Positions 1 through 6,340 are shown, numbered from the stretch's first letter. The stretch is DNA of 6,553 nt from Gemmobacter sp. (GCA_003509785.1 DOMY01000141.1:1-6553); one strand, 5' to 3'. Notes: generated by a model not told the origin, from the sequence alone. Made by a program: numbers and translations.

Positions 1-815
1 TTCAGCGTGTTGATCTCGCCGTTATGGGCCAGCATCCGGAACGGCTGCGCCAGCCACCACTGCGGGAAGGTGTTGGTGCTGTAGCGCTGGTGATAGATCG
101 CAAAGGTGGATTCGAACCGCTCGTCCTGCAGATCGGGATAGAAGACCGAAACCTGCTCGGCCAGCATCATGCCCTTGTAGATGATCGACCGGCACGACAG
201 CGAACACAGGTAAAGCCCCTGGATATGCGCCGCCAGCGCCGCCTTTTCGATCCGGCGACGGATGATGTACAGCTCGCGCTCGAACTGTTCCTGGTCGATA
301 TCCTTTTCGCAGCGGATCAAGATCTGTTCGATCTCGGGCCGCGTCGCATTGGCCTTGTCGCCCAGCACCGAGATATCCACCGGCACATGGCGCCAGCCAT
401 AGATGTAATGGCCCATCCGCAGCACTTCGGTTTCCACGATCGTGCGGCAACGCTCCTGCGCGGCAAAATCGGTGCGCGGCAGGAACACCTGCCCCACGGC
501 CACCAGCTTGTTCACATCCGGCTCGTGGCCGGTGCGGCGGATCACGTCGTAAAAGAACTTGACCGGGATCTGCACATGGATCCCCGCGCCATCGCCCGTC
601 TTGCCATCGGCATCCACCGCACCGCGGTGCCAGATCGCCCGCAGCGCGTCGATCCCCGATTGCACCACCTTGCGCGACGGCTTGCCCGAAATCGCCACCA
701 CAAGGCCGACCCCGCAGGAGGAATGTTCGTCATCCTCCTTGTACAGCCCGTGCTCGTGCATCCAGGCGCGCTTGGTTTCCTCGGCCTTCACCCAGGCTTC
801 ATCATAGATTGTCAT
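1..815 (-). CDS. gltB: Glutamate synthase (NADPH) large subunit, N-terminal part (cut by window edge)
   Basis: This is the start of the large (alpha) subunit of glutamate synthase, which takes the amide nitrogen of glutamine and, with 2-oxoglutarate, makes two glutamates in the cytoplasm. Only about 271 residues are in the window; the family is usually around 1,500 residues, so the FMN/FeS and C-terminal domains lie beyond position 1. The visible part is the class II glutamine amidotransferase domain. Cys34 in the CGVG motif is the expected nucleophile, exposed when a propeptide of about 33 residues is removed. HRGA (63-66), GDGAG (74-78), a QRYSTNT motif and AHNGEINTL (263-271) are all family hallmarks. 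The ATG at 815 is preceded by a GAGGAG Shine-Dalgarno that lies inside the 3' end of the GFA-family gene, only 3 bases away, indicating translational coupling. It is the last visible gene of the gltD-to-gltB run. Identity is near certain. Confidence 0.96.
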   Translation of the reverse strand, partial: MTIYDEAWVKAEETKRAWMHEHGLYKEDDEHSSCGVGLVVAISGKPSRKVVQSGIDALRAIWHRGAVDADGKTGDGAGIHVQIPVKFFYDVIRRTGHEPDVNKLVAVGQVFLPRTDFAAQERCRTIVETEVLRMGHYIYGWRHVPVDISVLGDKANATRPEIEQILIRCEKDIDQEQFERELYIIRRRIEKAALAAHIQGLYLCSLSCRSIIYKGMMLAEQVSVFYPDLQDERFESTFAIYHQRYSTNTFPQWWLAQPFRMLAHNGEINTL

Positions 816-818
816 GGC

Positions 819-1265
819 TCACTCCTCTGGGTTGGCTTGCAGCGAGGCCTCGAATTCGGCCCCGGTCAGTCGTGAATGGTCGCCCGCGAAGGCAAAGCCG
901 TCGGGCTTGGTATCGATATAGATCTCGCGGGTCAGCGGCAGGCCGTTGGGGTCATCCAGCGTGCCCGCCGACAGATAGTAATCGGCAGTCGCGGCATCCG
1001 GCTGCGTCAGCCGATACCAGAGCCCCGATCCGCAGCGGGCGCAGAAAGACCGCGCCGCCCAGTCGGACGAGGCATAGGTGGTCACATGTTCGGCCCCGTT
1101 CACCCGCATGGCGGCGGCAGGCACCATGACGCTGAACGCCACCCCGCCCGAAACGCGGCGGCACATGGTGCAATGGCAGGCATGAAGATGCTGATGCTCC
1201 GCATCCAGCGCCGCGACATAGCGCACCGCGCCGCAAAGACAGCCGCCCGTCCGCTCACCGCTCAT
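819..1265 (-). CDS. GFA-family (CENP-V/GFA domain) zinc-binding protein
   Basis: A 148-residue protein of the glutathione-dependent formaldehyde-activating (GFA) family. The zinc-ligand cysteines are in the expected places: C9 and C11 (GGCLCG), C30, C32 and C35 (CHCTMC), and C75 and C78 (FCARCG). The C-terminal IYIDTKPDGFAF segment is typical of the family, and the length is normal for a single-domain member. Some relatives (Gfa of Paracoccus) were reported to speed the joining of formaldehyde and glutathione, but most members have no proven substrate, and nothing nearby (no formaldehyde or glutathione dehydrogenase gene) supports that reaction here. The ATG at 1265 overlaps the end of the preceding gene by 11 bases and has only a weak AGGTG ribosome site, consistent with translational coupling. 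Its stop is 3 bases before gltB. The family call is confident; the enzymatic role is unknown. Confidence 0.9.
   Translation of the reverse strand: MSGERTGGCLCGAVRYVAALDAEHQHLHACHCTMCRRVSGGVAFSVMVPAAAMRVNGAEHVTTYASSDWAARSFCARCGSGLWYRLTQPDAATADYYLSAGTLDDPNGLPLTREIYIDTKPDGFAFAGDHSRLTGAEFEASLQANPEE
822..827 (-). promoter_or_regulatory. Shine-Dalgarno of gltB inside the preceding gene
   Basis: The minus strand reads GAGGAG six bases before the gltB ATG. These bases are also the last codons (Glu-Glu) of the upstream GFA-family gene, so a ribosome finishing that gene covers the gltB start site. This fixes the gltB start and suggests coupling. Confidence 0.75.
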
Positions 1266-1968
1266 GGCGCACCTGCTGCAGCAAACGGTCCAGCGGCCCC
1301 TGCGACATCAGCGCGCCACATTCGAAAATCGGCTGCGTCGCGGCAAAGCCGGGCTCGCCCGGCAGGATGAACTGCATCGGGCTGCCATCCACCGGCTGCC
1401 AGCCCGTGCCATCCCACCATTCCGACGGGCCAGCAAAGAACAGCCGCCATTCGGGATGGATATATTCATGCCCCCGCGCCCGGCGCAGGATATTGCCCGC
1501 ATCATCAACTTCGGTGAATTCAAAGGCGGTCTGCGGCAGCGGCACCTTGTCGATGGTCACCACCTTGCCGGTCAGCTCGTCGAACCCGGTCACATGGCTG
1601 CGGGCGCCGTCATCCTTGGTCAGCCGGAAATCGAAATCATCCCGCCCGCCCAGCAGCGCGGTAAAGCTCGCCGGATCGGCCGCCCCCGCATCCAGCGACT
1701 GCCGCAGATCGGGGTTGAACTCATAGCTTTCCACCCATTGCGCCTCGGCATCCGTCCGGCTGAGGAAATAGACCCCCTCCTGATCGAAATCCGCGCGCCA
1801 CTGATCGCCCGGCTGATCCGCCGTGCAGCGATAATGGTTCGACACCCGGCAGCCGCGCGATTGCACGGTCAGGAATGTCTCACAGCCCTCGGGCGCGATG
1901 AAACTGCCCGCCTGTGCCGTTGCAGGCACGGCCAGAGCCATGGCCAGAACCAGAGTGCAGATCTTCAT
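1255..1968 (-). CDS. Secreted/periplasmic protein of unknown function with four cysteines
   Basis: I do not recognise this 237-residue protein. Residues 1-20 form a clear Sec signal peptide: Lys2, a hydrophobic core, and an A-x-A type site after TAQA, with cleavage expected after Ala20. The mature part (about 217 residues) contains exactly four cysteines: C29, C40 and C48 close together and C217 near the C-terminus. This even number fits two disulphides formed in the periplasm. There is no further membrane segment. The middle is acidic and rich in beta-prone stretches, with a Trp-rich EWRLFFAGPSEWWDGTGW stretch near the C-terminus. The start is supported by a GGGAGG ribosome site just upstream, and the ATG shares an ATGA overlap with the stop of the hydrolase gene. 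It overlaps the GFA gene by 11 bases at its 3' end. It is a real gene judging by this tight packing, but no function can be given. Confidence 0.8.
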   Translation of the reverse strand: MKICTLVLAMALAVPATAQAGSFIAPEGCETFLTVQSRGCRVSNHYRCTADQPGDQWRADFDQEGVYFLSRTDAEAQWVESYEFNPDLRQSLDAGAADPASFTALLGGRDDFDFRLTKDDGARSHVTGFDELTGKVVTIDKVPLPQTAFEFTEVDDAGNILRRARGHEYIHPEWRLFFAGPSEWWDGTGWQPVDGSPMQFILPGEPGFAATQPIFECGALMSQGPLDRLLQQVRHER

Positions 1969-2801
1969 GCCGCCTCCCGCCCTTCCGGGCTCACCTGATA
2001 TCCGCGCATCTGTTCGCGCAGAAGGATTCTCAACTTGCGGGTCCGCCCGCCAAAGGCCAGCTGGATCACCTCTTCCAGCACACCCTGCTGCGCCAGCCGC
2101 TTCACCGAATCGTGCCGCACATCGGGCAGCATGAACAGCGCGACATTCGCGGCCTTGGGCACCAGACGCAGCTGCGGCGCCTCGCGGCGGTGCTTGCCGA
2201 AGATCACATAATACTGCGTCCCCGGCTGCATCTGCTCATCCGCGCGGCGGATGCGGTATTCCGCGATATGCTTGCGGAACATCGGCCAGCGCGGCTCGTC
2301 CGGCACCACCGAAGGATCGACCGAAAACTGCGGCGATAGCGCCAGAACCCGGCTCAGCCGCACATGGCCCCCCAGCGCCAGCGCCGAAAACCCGCCCATC
2401 GAATGGCCCACCGCCACAACCTCGTCCACGCCCAGACGCGCGGCCTCGGCCTGCACCAGCCCTGCCACCTCTTCGATCAGGCCCGGCGCATTCAGCCAGC
2501 TGCGCGCCGGATCGGCAAAGAACAGCGCCGGATCGCCCGCAGGCCCGGTGGCCACCCGCGCCAGCTCCAGCGGCGGGGGTTTGCTGCGGTCGGTGCCGAC
2601 GCCCGAAAACGCCACCACCAGCCGCCGCCCCTGCCCCGGATGCCGCCAGATGCGCAGCCGGTCATCATCGCGCAGCGTCTCGACATGGATCGGGCGGCGC
2701 GCGGCGGGCTGTGCCGGTACGGGCGCTGCCGCGCCGCCCTGCCCCTCGCTCTGCCTTGCCCTGTCCATCGCCTCGCGGCCTTTCCTGATCGGGTCAGACA
2801 T
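1965..2801 (-). CDS. Alpha/beta-hydrolase-fold protein
   Basis: A cytoplasmic serine-hydrolase-like protein of 278 residues from the chosen start. Residues 1 to about 38 are Ala/Pro/Gln-rich and look disordered. The fold begins at RRLVVAFSGVG (about 59-69). The nucleophile elbow is GHSMGG at 132-137, making Ser134 the likely catalytic serine. His230 in LPDVRHDSV is a plausible catalytic His. I cannot place a convincing acid: the strand YYVIFGK, where it would normally follow, has no clear Asp. There is no signal peptide and no lid domain, and the substrate is unknown. I chose ATG 2801 (MSDPIRKG). An in-frame ATG at 2768 has a better AGGAAAGG ribosome site 10 bases upstream and could be the true start. 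The frame also stays open upstream to an ATG at 2909, but that extension is Cys/Gly-rich and looks non-coding. The stop overlaps the next gene by 4 bases (ATGA). Confidence 0.82.
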   Translation of the reverse strand: MSDPIRKGREAMDRARQSEGQGGAAAPVPAQPAARRPIHVETLRDDDRLRIWRHPGQGRRLVVAFSGVGTDRSKPPPLELARVATGPAGDPALFFADPARSWLNAPGLIEEVAGLVQAEAARLGVDEVVAVGHSMGGFSALALGGHVRLSRVLALSPQFSVDPSVVPDEPRWPMFRKHIAEYRIRRADEQMQPGTQYYVIFGKHRREAPQLRLVPKAANVALFMLPDVRHDSVKRLAQQGVLEEVIQLAFGGRTRKLRILLREQMRGYQVSPEGREAA

Positions 2802-2922
2802 GCTGCCGCATTCCGCCGCAGTCACGCCACCACACCCCGCCCGCACACCGTGCCCGCTGTCAGCCCTGCTGTCCCGACAGAAGCCATACGGAGTGCCGAC
2901 GCTTTCCATACGCCATGCGCCC

Positions 2923-2936
2923 GGGGCTTTTGCCCC
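2923..2936 (-). other. Small hairpin directly after the gltD stop codon
   Basis: GGGGC-AAAA-GCCCC on the minus strand forms a perfect 5-bp GC-rich stem with a 4-base loop, starting at the base after the gltD stop codon. No T-run follows, so it is not a classical intrinsic terminator. It could protect the gltD 3' end or reduce read-through into the downstream genes. It begins a 135-base gap (2802-2936) that otherwise shows no clear promoter or gene. Confidence 0.5.
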
Positions 2937-4373
2937 TCACTCTGCCGCGACACTCGCCGGCTGGGCGATGTAATCCGCGATGGCATCCGCCGCTTCGCGC
3001 CCGTCGCGGATGGCCCAGACCACCAGCGAGGCGCCGCGGACGATGTCGCCTGCCGCAAACACGCCGGGAATGGCGGTCTGATGCGTGCGGAAATCGGCCT
3101 TGATCGTGCCCCAGCGCGTCACCGCCAGATCCGGCACGCCCCAAAGCTTCGGCAGGTCTTCCGGCTCGAACCCCAGGGCGGTAATCACCAGATCGGCGCC
3201 TTCGACGTAATCCGCACCCTCGATCACCTCGGGCATCTGCCGACCGCTGGCATCCGGCGCGCCAAGGCGCATCTTCTGCACGATCACGCCTTCAACCGCG
3301 CCATTGCCGGTAAAGCCTTTGGGCGCAGAAAGCCAAACGAATTCAACGCCTTCTTCTTCGGCATTCTGCGTTTCACGCTGGCTGCCCGGCATGTTTGCCC
3401 GGTCGCGGCGATACAGGCATTTCACCGAAGTCGCGCCCTGACGGATGGCCGTGCGCACGCAATCCATGGCCGTATCGCCACCGCCGATGACCACGACGCG
3501 CTTGCCTTCGGCGTTCAGCTCGCCGCTTTCATAGGCCTCGACATCGTCGCCAAAGCTCTTGCGGTTCGAGGCCGTCAGGTAATCCAGCGCCTGCACGATA
3601 CCCGCCTGGCCAACGCCCGGCGCGCCCACATCCCGCATCTTGTAGACGCCGGTGGCGATCAGCACCGCATCATGCTGGCCCCGGATGGCGTCAAAGCTCA
3701 GATCCTCGCCCACCTTGCAATTCATGACGAAGCTGACGCCCGATTGCTCCAGCTGTTCAACCCGTTGCATCACAACAGGTTTTTCCAGCTTGAAGCCCGG
3801 AATCCCATAGGTCATCAGACCGCCTGCCCGATCATAGCGATCATAGACCGTCACCTGAAAACCCTTGCGGCGCAGCATGTCGGCCGCCGCCAGCCCGCCG
3901 GGGCCCGCCCCGATGATGCCCACGCTTTCGGCGCGTTCCATCAGCGGTTTCACCGGCTTGACCCAGCCGTTTTCCCAGGCGGTATCGGTGATGTATTTCT
4001 CGACCGAACCGATGGTCACCGTGCCATGGCCCGATTGTTCGATCACGCAATTGCCTTCGCACAGCCGGTCCTGCGGGCAGATGCGGCCGCAGATTTCGGG
4101 AAAGCTGTTGGTGGCCTGGCTCAGCTCATAGGCTTCCTGCAGCCGCCCTTCGGCGGTCATGCGCAGCCAGTCGGGGATGTTGTTGTGCAGCGGGCAATGC
4201 GACTGGCAATAGGGCACGCCGCACTGGCTGCAGCGGCTGGATTGCTCGGTCGCCTTCTGCGCCGCGAACTCCCGGTAAATCTCGTGGAAATCATGGGCGC
4301 GCAGATTGGCCGGACGCTTTTCGGGCATCTCCCGTTTCACAGTCACAAACTGGAGCATACGTTCCTTGGCCAT
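2937..4373 (-). CDS. gltD: Glutamate synthase small subunit (NADPH-dependent)
   Basis: The small (beta) subunit of glutamate synthase passes electrons from NADPH through FAD and FeS clusters to the large subunit GltB. From the start chosen here it has 478 residues, normal for the family. The N-terminal region carries two cysteine groups: C48, C51, C56 and C60 (SRCSQCGVPYCQSHCP) and C95, C99, C105 and C109 (ICGRICPQDRLCEGNC), expected to bind the [4Fe-4S] clusters. The FAD-binding GAGPGG motif is at 155-160, the NADPH-binding GGGDTAM at 297-303, and the C-terminal FAD motif (PGVFAAGDIVRG, then AIRDGREAA) begins near 436. The ATG at 4373 is preferred to the in-frame ATG at 4394 because a strong GGGAGG site lies 7 bases upstream of it. 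It is the first gene of its block, with an AT-rich leader upstream. Its partner gltB is about 2.1 kb downstream instead of adjacent. Confidence 0.96.
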   Translation of the reverse strand: MAKERMLQFVTVKREMPEKRPANLRAHDFHEIYREFAAQKATEQSSRCSQCGVPYCQSHCPLHNNIPDWLRMTAEGRLQEAYELSQATNSFPEICGRICPQDRLCEGNCVIEQSGHGTVTIGSVEKYITDTAWENGWVKPVKPLMERAESVGIIGAGPGGLAAADMLRRKGFQVTVYDRYDRAGGLMTYGIPGFKLEKPVVMQRVEQLEQSGVSFVMNCKVGEDLSFDAIRGQHDAVLIATGVYKMRDVGAPGVGQAGIVQALDYLTASNRKSFGDDVEAYESGELNAEGKRVVVIGGGDTAMDCVRTAIRQGATSVKCLYRRDRANMPGSQRETQNAEEEGVEFVWLSAPKGFTGNGAVEGVIVQKMRLGAPDASGRQMPEVIEGADYVEGADLVITALGFEPEDLPKLWGVPDLAVTRWGTIKADFRTHQTAIPGVFAAGDIVRGASLVVWAIRDGREAADAIADYIAQPASVAAE

Positions 4374-4380
4374 GTCGGCG

Positions 4381-4386
4381 CCTCCC
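4381..4386 (-). promoter_or_regulatory. Shine-Dalgarno fixing the gltD start
   Basis: GGGAGG on the minus strand, 7 bases before ATG 4373. It lies between this ATG and the longer in-frame ATG at 4394, so it supports the shorter protein beginning MAKERMLQF. Confidence 0.8.
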
Positions 4387-4435
4387 TTCGGCATATCGGT
4401 GGGTGCGCCTTGATACCGCAGGTCAAATCTGAATA

Positions 4436-4456
4436 AAAGTCAGCAATACTGACCTT
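4436..4456 (-). terminator. Stem-loop with short T-tract between uppP and gltD (terminator or attenuator)
   Basis: On the minus strand AAGGTCAG and CTGACTTT pair over 8 bp, with one G-T wobble, around a TATTG loop. The 3' arm runs into TTTTATT. The stem is modest and the T-run is interrupted, so termination efficiency is uncertain. Lying 80 bases after the uppP stop and 62 bases before the gltD start, it could end the uppP transcript or act as a leader attenuator. Its core is also a 15-base dyad that could instead be a protein-binding site. Confidence 0.45.
4439..4453. promoter_or_regulatory. Candidate operator dyad 1 upstream of gltD
   Basis: GTCAG-CAATA-CTGAC is a perfect 5-bp inverted repeat with a 5-base spacer. 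It contains the T-N11-A arrangement seen in LysR-type regulator sites. A second, less perfect copy lies 74 bases further from gltD. The regulator is unknown; the call rests on symmetry and position only. Confidence 0.4.
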
Positions 4457-4512
4457 GTTTGCGGTTTTTTCGGGAATGGATCAGTTTTTCTGCCCTATTT
4501 GACGAAAACTAG

Positions 4513-4527
4513 GTCAGCACAGCTTAC
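4513..4527. promoter_or_regulatory. Candidate operator dyad 2 upstream of gltD
   Basis: GTCAG-CACAG-CTTAC matches dyad 1 at 11 of 15 positions. It keeps both half-sites with one mismatch (CTTAC for CTGAC) and the T-N11-A pattern. The centres of the two dyads are 74 bases apart, close to seven helical turns, so they would face the same side of the DNA. This copy lies just after the uppP stop codon. Confidence 0.35.
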
Positions 4528-4535
4528 CAATTACC

Positions 4536-5342
4536 CTAAAAACCCAACGAAAGCAGGGTGAAGGCCACAGAGCCGATGATGATTCGCCACCAGCCGAACA
4601 GCGCATAGCCATGCCGTGACACATAGCCCAGCAGCCACTTCACCACGAGAACCGCCGAAATGAAGGCCAGCACAAAGCCCACGGCGATCTCTGAAAGGGC
4701 ACCCTGATCCAGAACTGCCCGATTTTTCCACAGATCATAGGCGAAAGCGGCGGCCATGGTCGGCATTGACAGGAAGAACGAAAACTCGGCCGCCCCCCGT
4801 TTGCTGACCCCCAGCAACAGCGCCCCCACGATGGTCGCGCCAGAGCGCGACGTGCCCGGCACCATGGCAAGGCACTGGATGAAGCCGATCTTCAGCGCCA
4901 CCCCCAGCGGCACATCCATCGCATCTTCGTATTTCGGGGTCAGCTTCAGCCGGTCCACCCACAGCAGAATCACACCACCGATCACCAGCATGGCGGCAAT
5001 CAGCCGGGGCGTTTCGAACAGGACGGATTTGATGAACCCATGCGCCAGAACGCCGATCACGACAGCGGGCAGAAAGGCCAGCGCCACCGCGACGATAAAG
5101 CGAAAGGCCTTGGGATCTTCATGCGCGGTGGAAAACACCTGCCACAGCTTGGCGGCATAGACGGAAAGCACCGCCAGCACCGCGCCCAGCTGGATCACCA
5201 CCTCGAAGCTGCGGCCCGCGCTTTCGAACCCCATGAAGTGACCGGCCAGAAGGATATGGCCGGTCGAAGATACCGGAATGAACTCTGTCAGCCCTTCCAG
5301 TATCCCCAGAACGGCGGCAGCAATCAGCGACTGATCGGCCAA
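4536..5342 (-). CDS. uppP: Undecaprenyl-diphosphate phosphatase
   Basis: UppP (BacA family) is an inner-membrane enzyme that removes a phosphate from undecaprenyl diphosphate, recycling the lipid carrier for peptidoglycan and other envelope polymers; overexpression of the family gives bacitracin resistance. The protein has 268 residues, the usual length, with about seven to eight hydrophobic segments. Family motifs are present: EGLTEFIPVSSTGH with E16, E20 and H29, VIQLGA (49-54), and PGTSRSGATI (162-171) with Arg166 matching the catalytic arginine. The only possible start is TTG at 5342: a TGA lies in the same frame two codons upstream, and the first internal ATG (residue 37) would delete the catalytic N-terminal motif. 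No clear ribosome site precedes TTG, so translation probably depends on ribosomes finishing the gene before it, whose stop is 3 bases away. Identity is near certain. Confidence 0.95.
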   Translation of the reverse strand: MADQSLIAAAVLGILEGLTEFIPVSSTGHILLAGHFMGFESAGRSFEVVIQLGAVLAVLSVYAAKLWQVFSTAHEDPKAFRFIVAVALAFLPAVVIGVLAHGFIKSVLFETPRLIAAMLVIGGVILLWVDRLKLTPKYEDAMDVPLGVALKIGFIQCLAMVPGTSRSGATIVGALLLGVSKRGAAEFSFFLSMPTMAAAFAYDLWKNRAVLDQGALSEIAVGFVLAFISAVLVVKWLLGYVSRHGYALFGWWRIIIGSVAFTLLSLGF

Positions 5343-5345
5343 GGG

Positions 5346-6332
5346 TCAGACTTTGCGCAGATTTTTGGCCGAAGCCTTGATCGCCGCATATTGCCCGGTC
5401 GGGCGGTAGGGCCACAGATATTCCGGCAGAACCGCGCCGATGGCATTGGGGGTGATGCCCAGATCGGCAAAGCCCCGGGCGCCGGGCGCCACCACATTGT
5501 CGCGATACAGGTTTTTCAGCTGATCGCCGGTCAGCACCTTGTTTTCGATCAGGCCCAGCGACAGCGCCTGCACCGCATCGAAGCCGAAGGCCATCAGCCG
5601 CCCGGCAAAGCGCGGCAGCGGCAGCACAAGGCGGCGACGTTCTACCACGCCCAGCATGATGTGCATCAGCTCGGCAAAGCTGGCGACATCCGGCCCGCCA
5701 AGCTCGTAGATCCCCGGTTCAGCCTGACCCAGCACCGCCTTCACAGCGGCAGAGGCCACGTCTTCGACATGCACGGGCTGGAATTTCGTATCGGCCGCGA
5801 AGATCGGCAGGACCGGGCTGTTGCGGGCCATGCCGGCGAAGCGGTTGAAGAACTGGTCTTCATTGCCGAAGATCACCGAAGGCCGCAGGATCACCGCCGA
5901 CGGGAAAGCCGCCAGAACCGCAGCCTCGCCTTCGGCTTTGCTGCGTGCATAATCGCTGTCGGAACCGGCATCGGCGCCGATGGCCGAGATCTGCACCAGA
6001 TGGGCCACACCCTCTGCCGCAGCCAGACGGGCGACGCGGCCCGCACCTTCGGCCTGCACGGCATCGAACTTGTTCTTGCCCACGGCGTTCAGAATACCCA
6101 CGCAGTTGACCACGGCATCGGCGCCCTGCAGCGCGGCGCGCACGCTGGCATCATCGCGGATATTGCACAGGATCGGCTCTACCTGGCCGACCGCGCCATA
6201 GGGACGAACGAACAGCGCCTCGTTCGGGCGACGGACGGCGACGCGGACGCGCCAACCCTCTTTCGCCATGCGCCGCGCGATGTATCGCCCGACGAAGCCC
6301 GAACCGCCATAGATCGTGACCAGCTTGCTCAT
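5346..6332 (-). CDS. NAD(P)-binding protein of the complex I NDUFA9 family (atypical short-chain dehydrogenase)
   Basis: A 328-residue Rossmann-fold protein resembling the 39-kDa NDUFA9 accessory subunit of respiratory complex I and related atypical short-chain dehydrogenases. The N-terminal nucleotide-binding motif GGSGFVG is at 9-15. VVNCVGILN follows the fourth strand. Ser116, Tyr128 and Lys132 (DYARSKAEGE) correspond to the SDR catalytic set. ILRPSVIFGNEDQFFNRF (148-165) and FQPVHVEDVA are typical of the NDUFA9 group. I chose ATG 6332 because a GGAAGGG ribosome site sits 8 bases upstream; the in-frame ATG at 6371 would add 13 residues without family character. No membrane segment or signal is evident. 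Whether bacterial members join complex I or act alone on a lipid, quinone or sugar substrate is not settled by sequence. It is the first gene of a pair with uppP. Confidence 0.88.
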   Translation of the reverse strand: MSKLVTIYGGSGFVGRYIARRMAKEGWRVRVAVRRPNEALFVRPYGAVGQVEPILCNIRDDASVRAALQGADAVVNCVGILNAVGKNKFDAVQAEGAGRVARLAAAEGVAHLVQISAIGADAGSDSDYARSKAEGEAAVLAAFPSAVILRPSVIFGNEDQFFNRFAGMARNSPVLPIFAADTKFQPVHVEDVASAAVKAVLGQAEPGIYELGGPDVASFAELMHIMLGVVERRRLVLPLPRFAGRLMAFGFDAVQALSLGLIENKVLTGDQLKNLYRDNVVAPGARGFADLGITPNAIGAVLPEYLWPYRPTGQYAAIKASAKNLRKV

Positions 6333-6340
6333 CCTGCGAG

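Noticed and set aside
24..875. 283-codon open frame on the plus strand at the left end
   Set aside because: It is antisense to gltB, whose amidotransferase motifs are unmistakable on the minus strand.
1264..1998. 244-codon plus-strand open frame opposite the secreted protein gene
   Set aside because: The minus-strand frame has a signal peptide, a ribosome site and overlapping coupled neighbours. The plus frame has none of these.
2802..2909. Longer N-terminus of the hydrolase starting at ATG 2909
   Set aside because: The added 36 residues (Cys/Gly/Arg-rich) look like translated intergenic sequence, no ribosome site is evident, and better starts exist at 2801 and 2768.
4420..4433. Third copy of the AGGTCA-containing element near gltD
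   Set aside because: Only the AGGTCA core matches. The dyad spacing is different and the rest does not follow the two better copies.
2364..4436. 690-codon open frame on the plus strand opposite gltD and the hydrolase
   Set aside because: It lies antisense to gltD, which has clear family motifs. Its translation is rich in His, Arg, Ala and Gln without domain character, as expected from the reverse frame of a GC-rich gene with biased third positions.
4374..4535. Sigma-54 or clear sigma-70 promoter for gltD
   Set aside because: I found no GG-N10-GC pair of the TGGCAC/TTGC type and no convincing -35/-10 pair at proper spacing on the minus strand, so no promoter is called although one probably exists.
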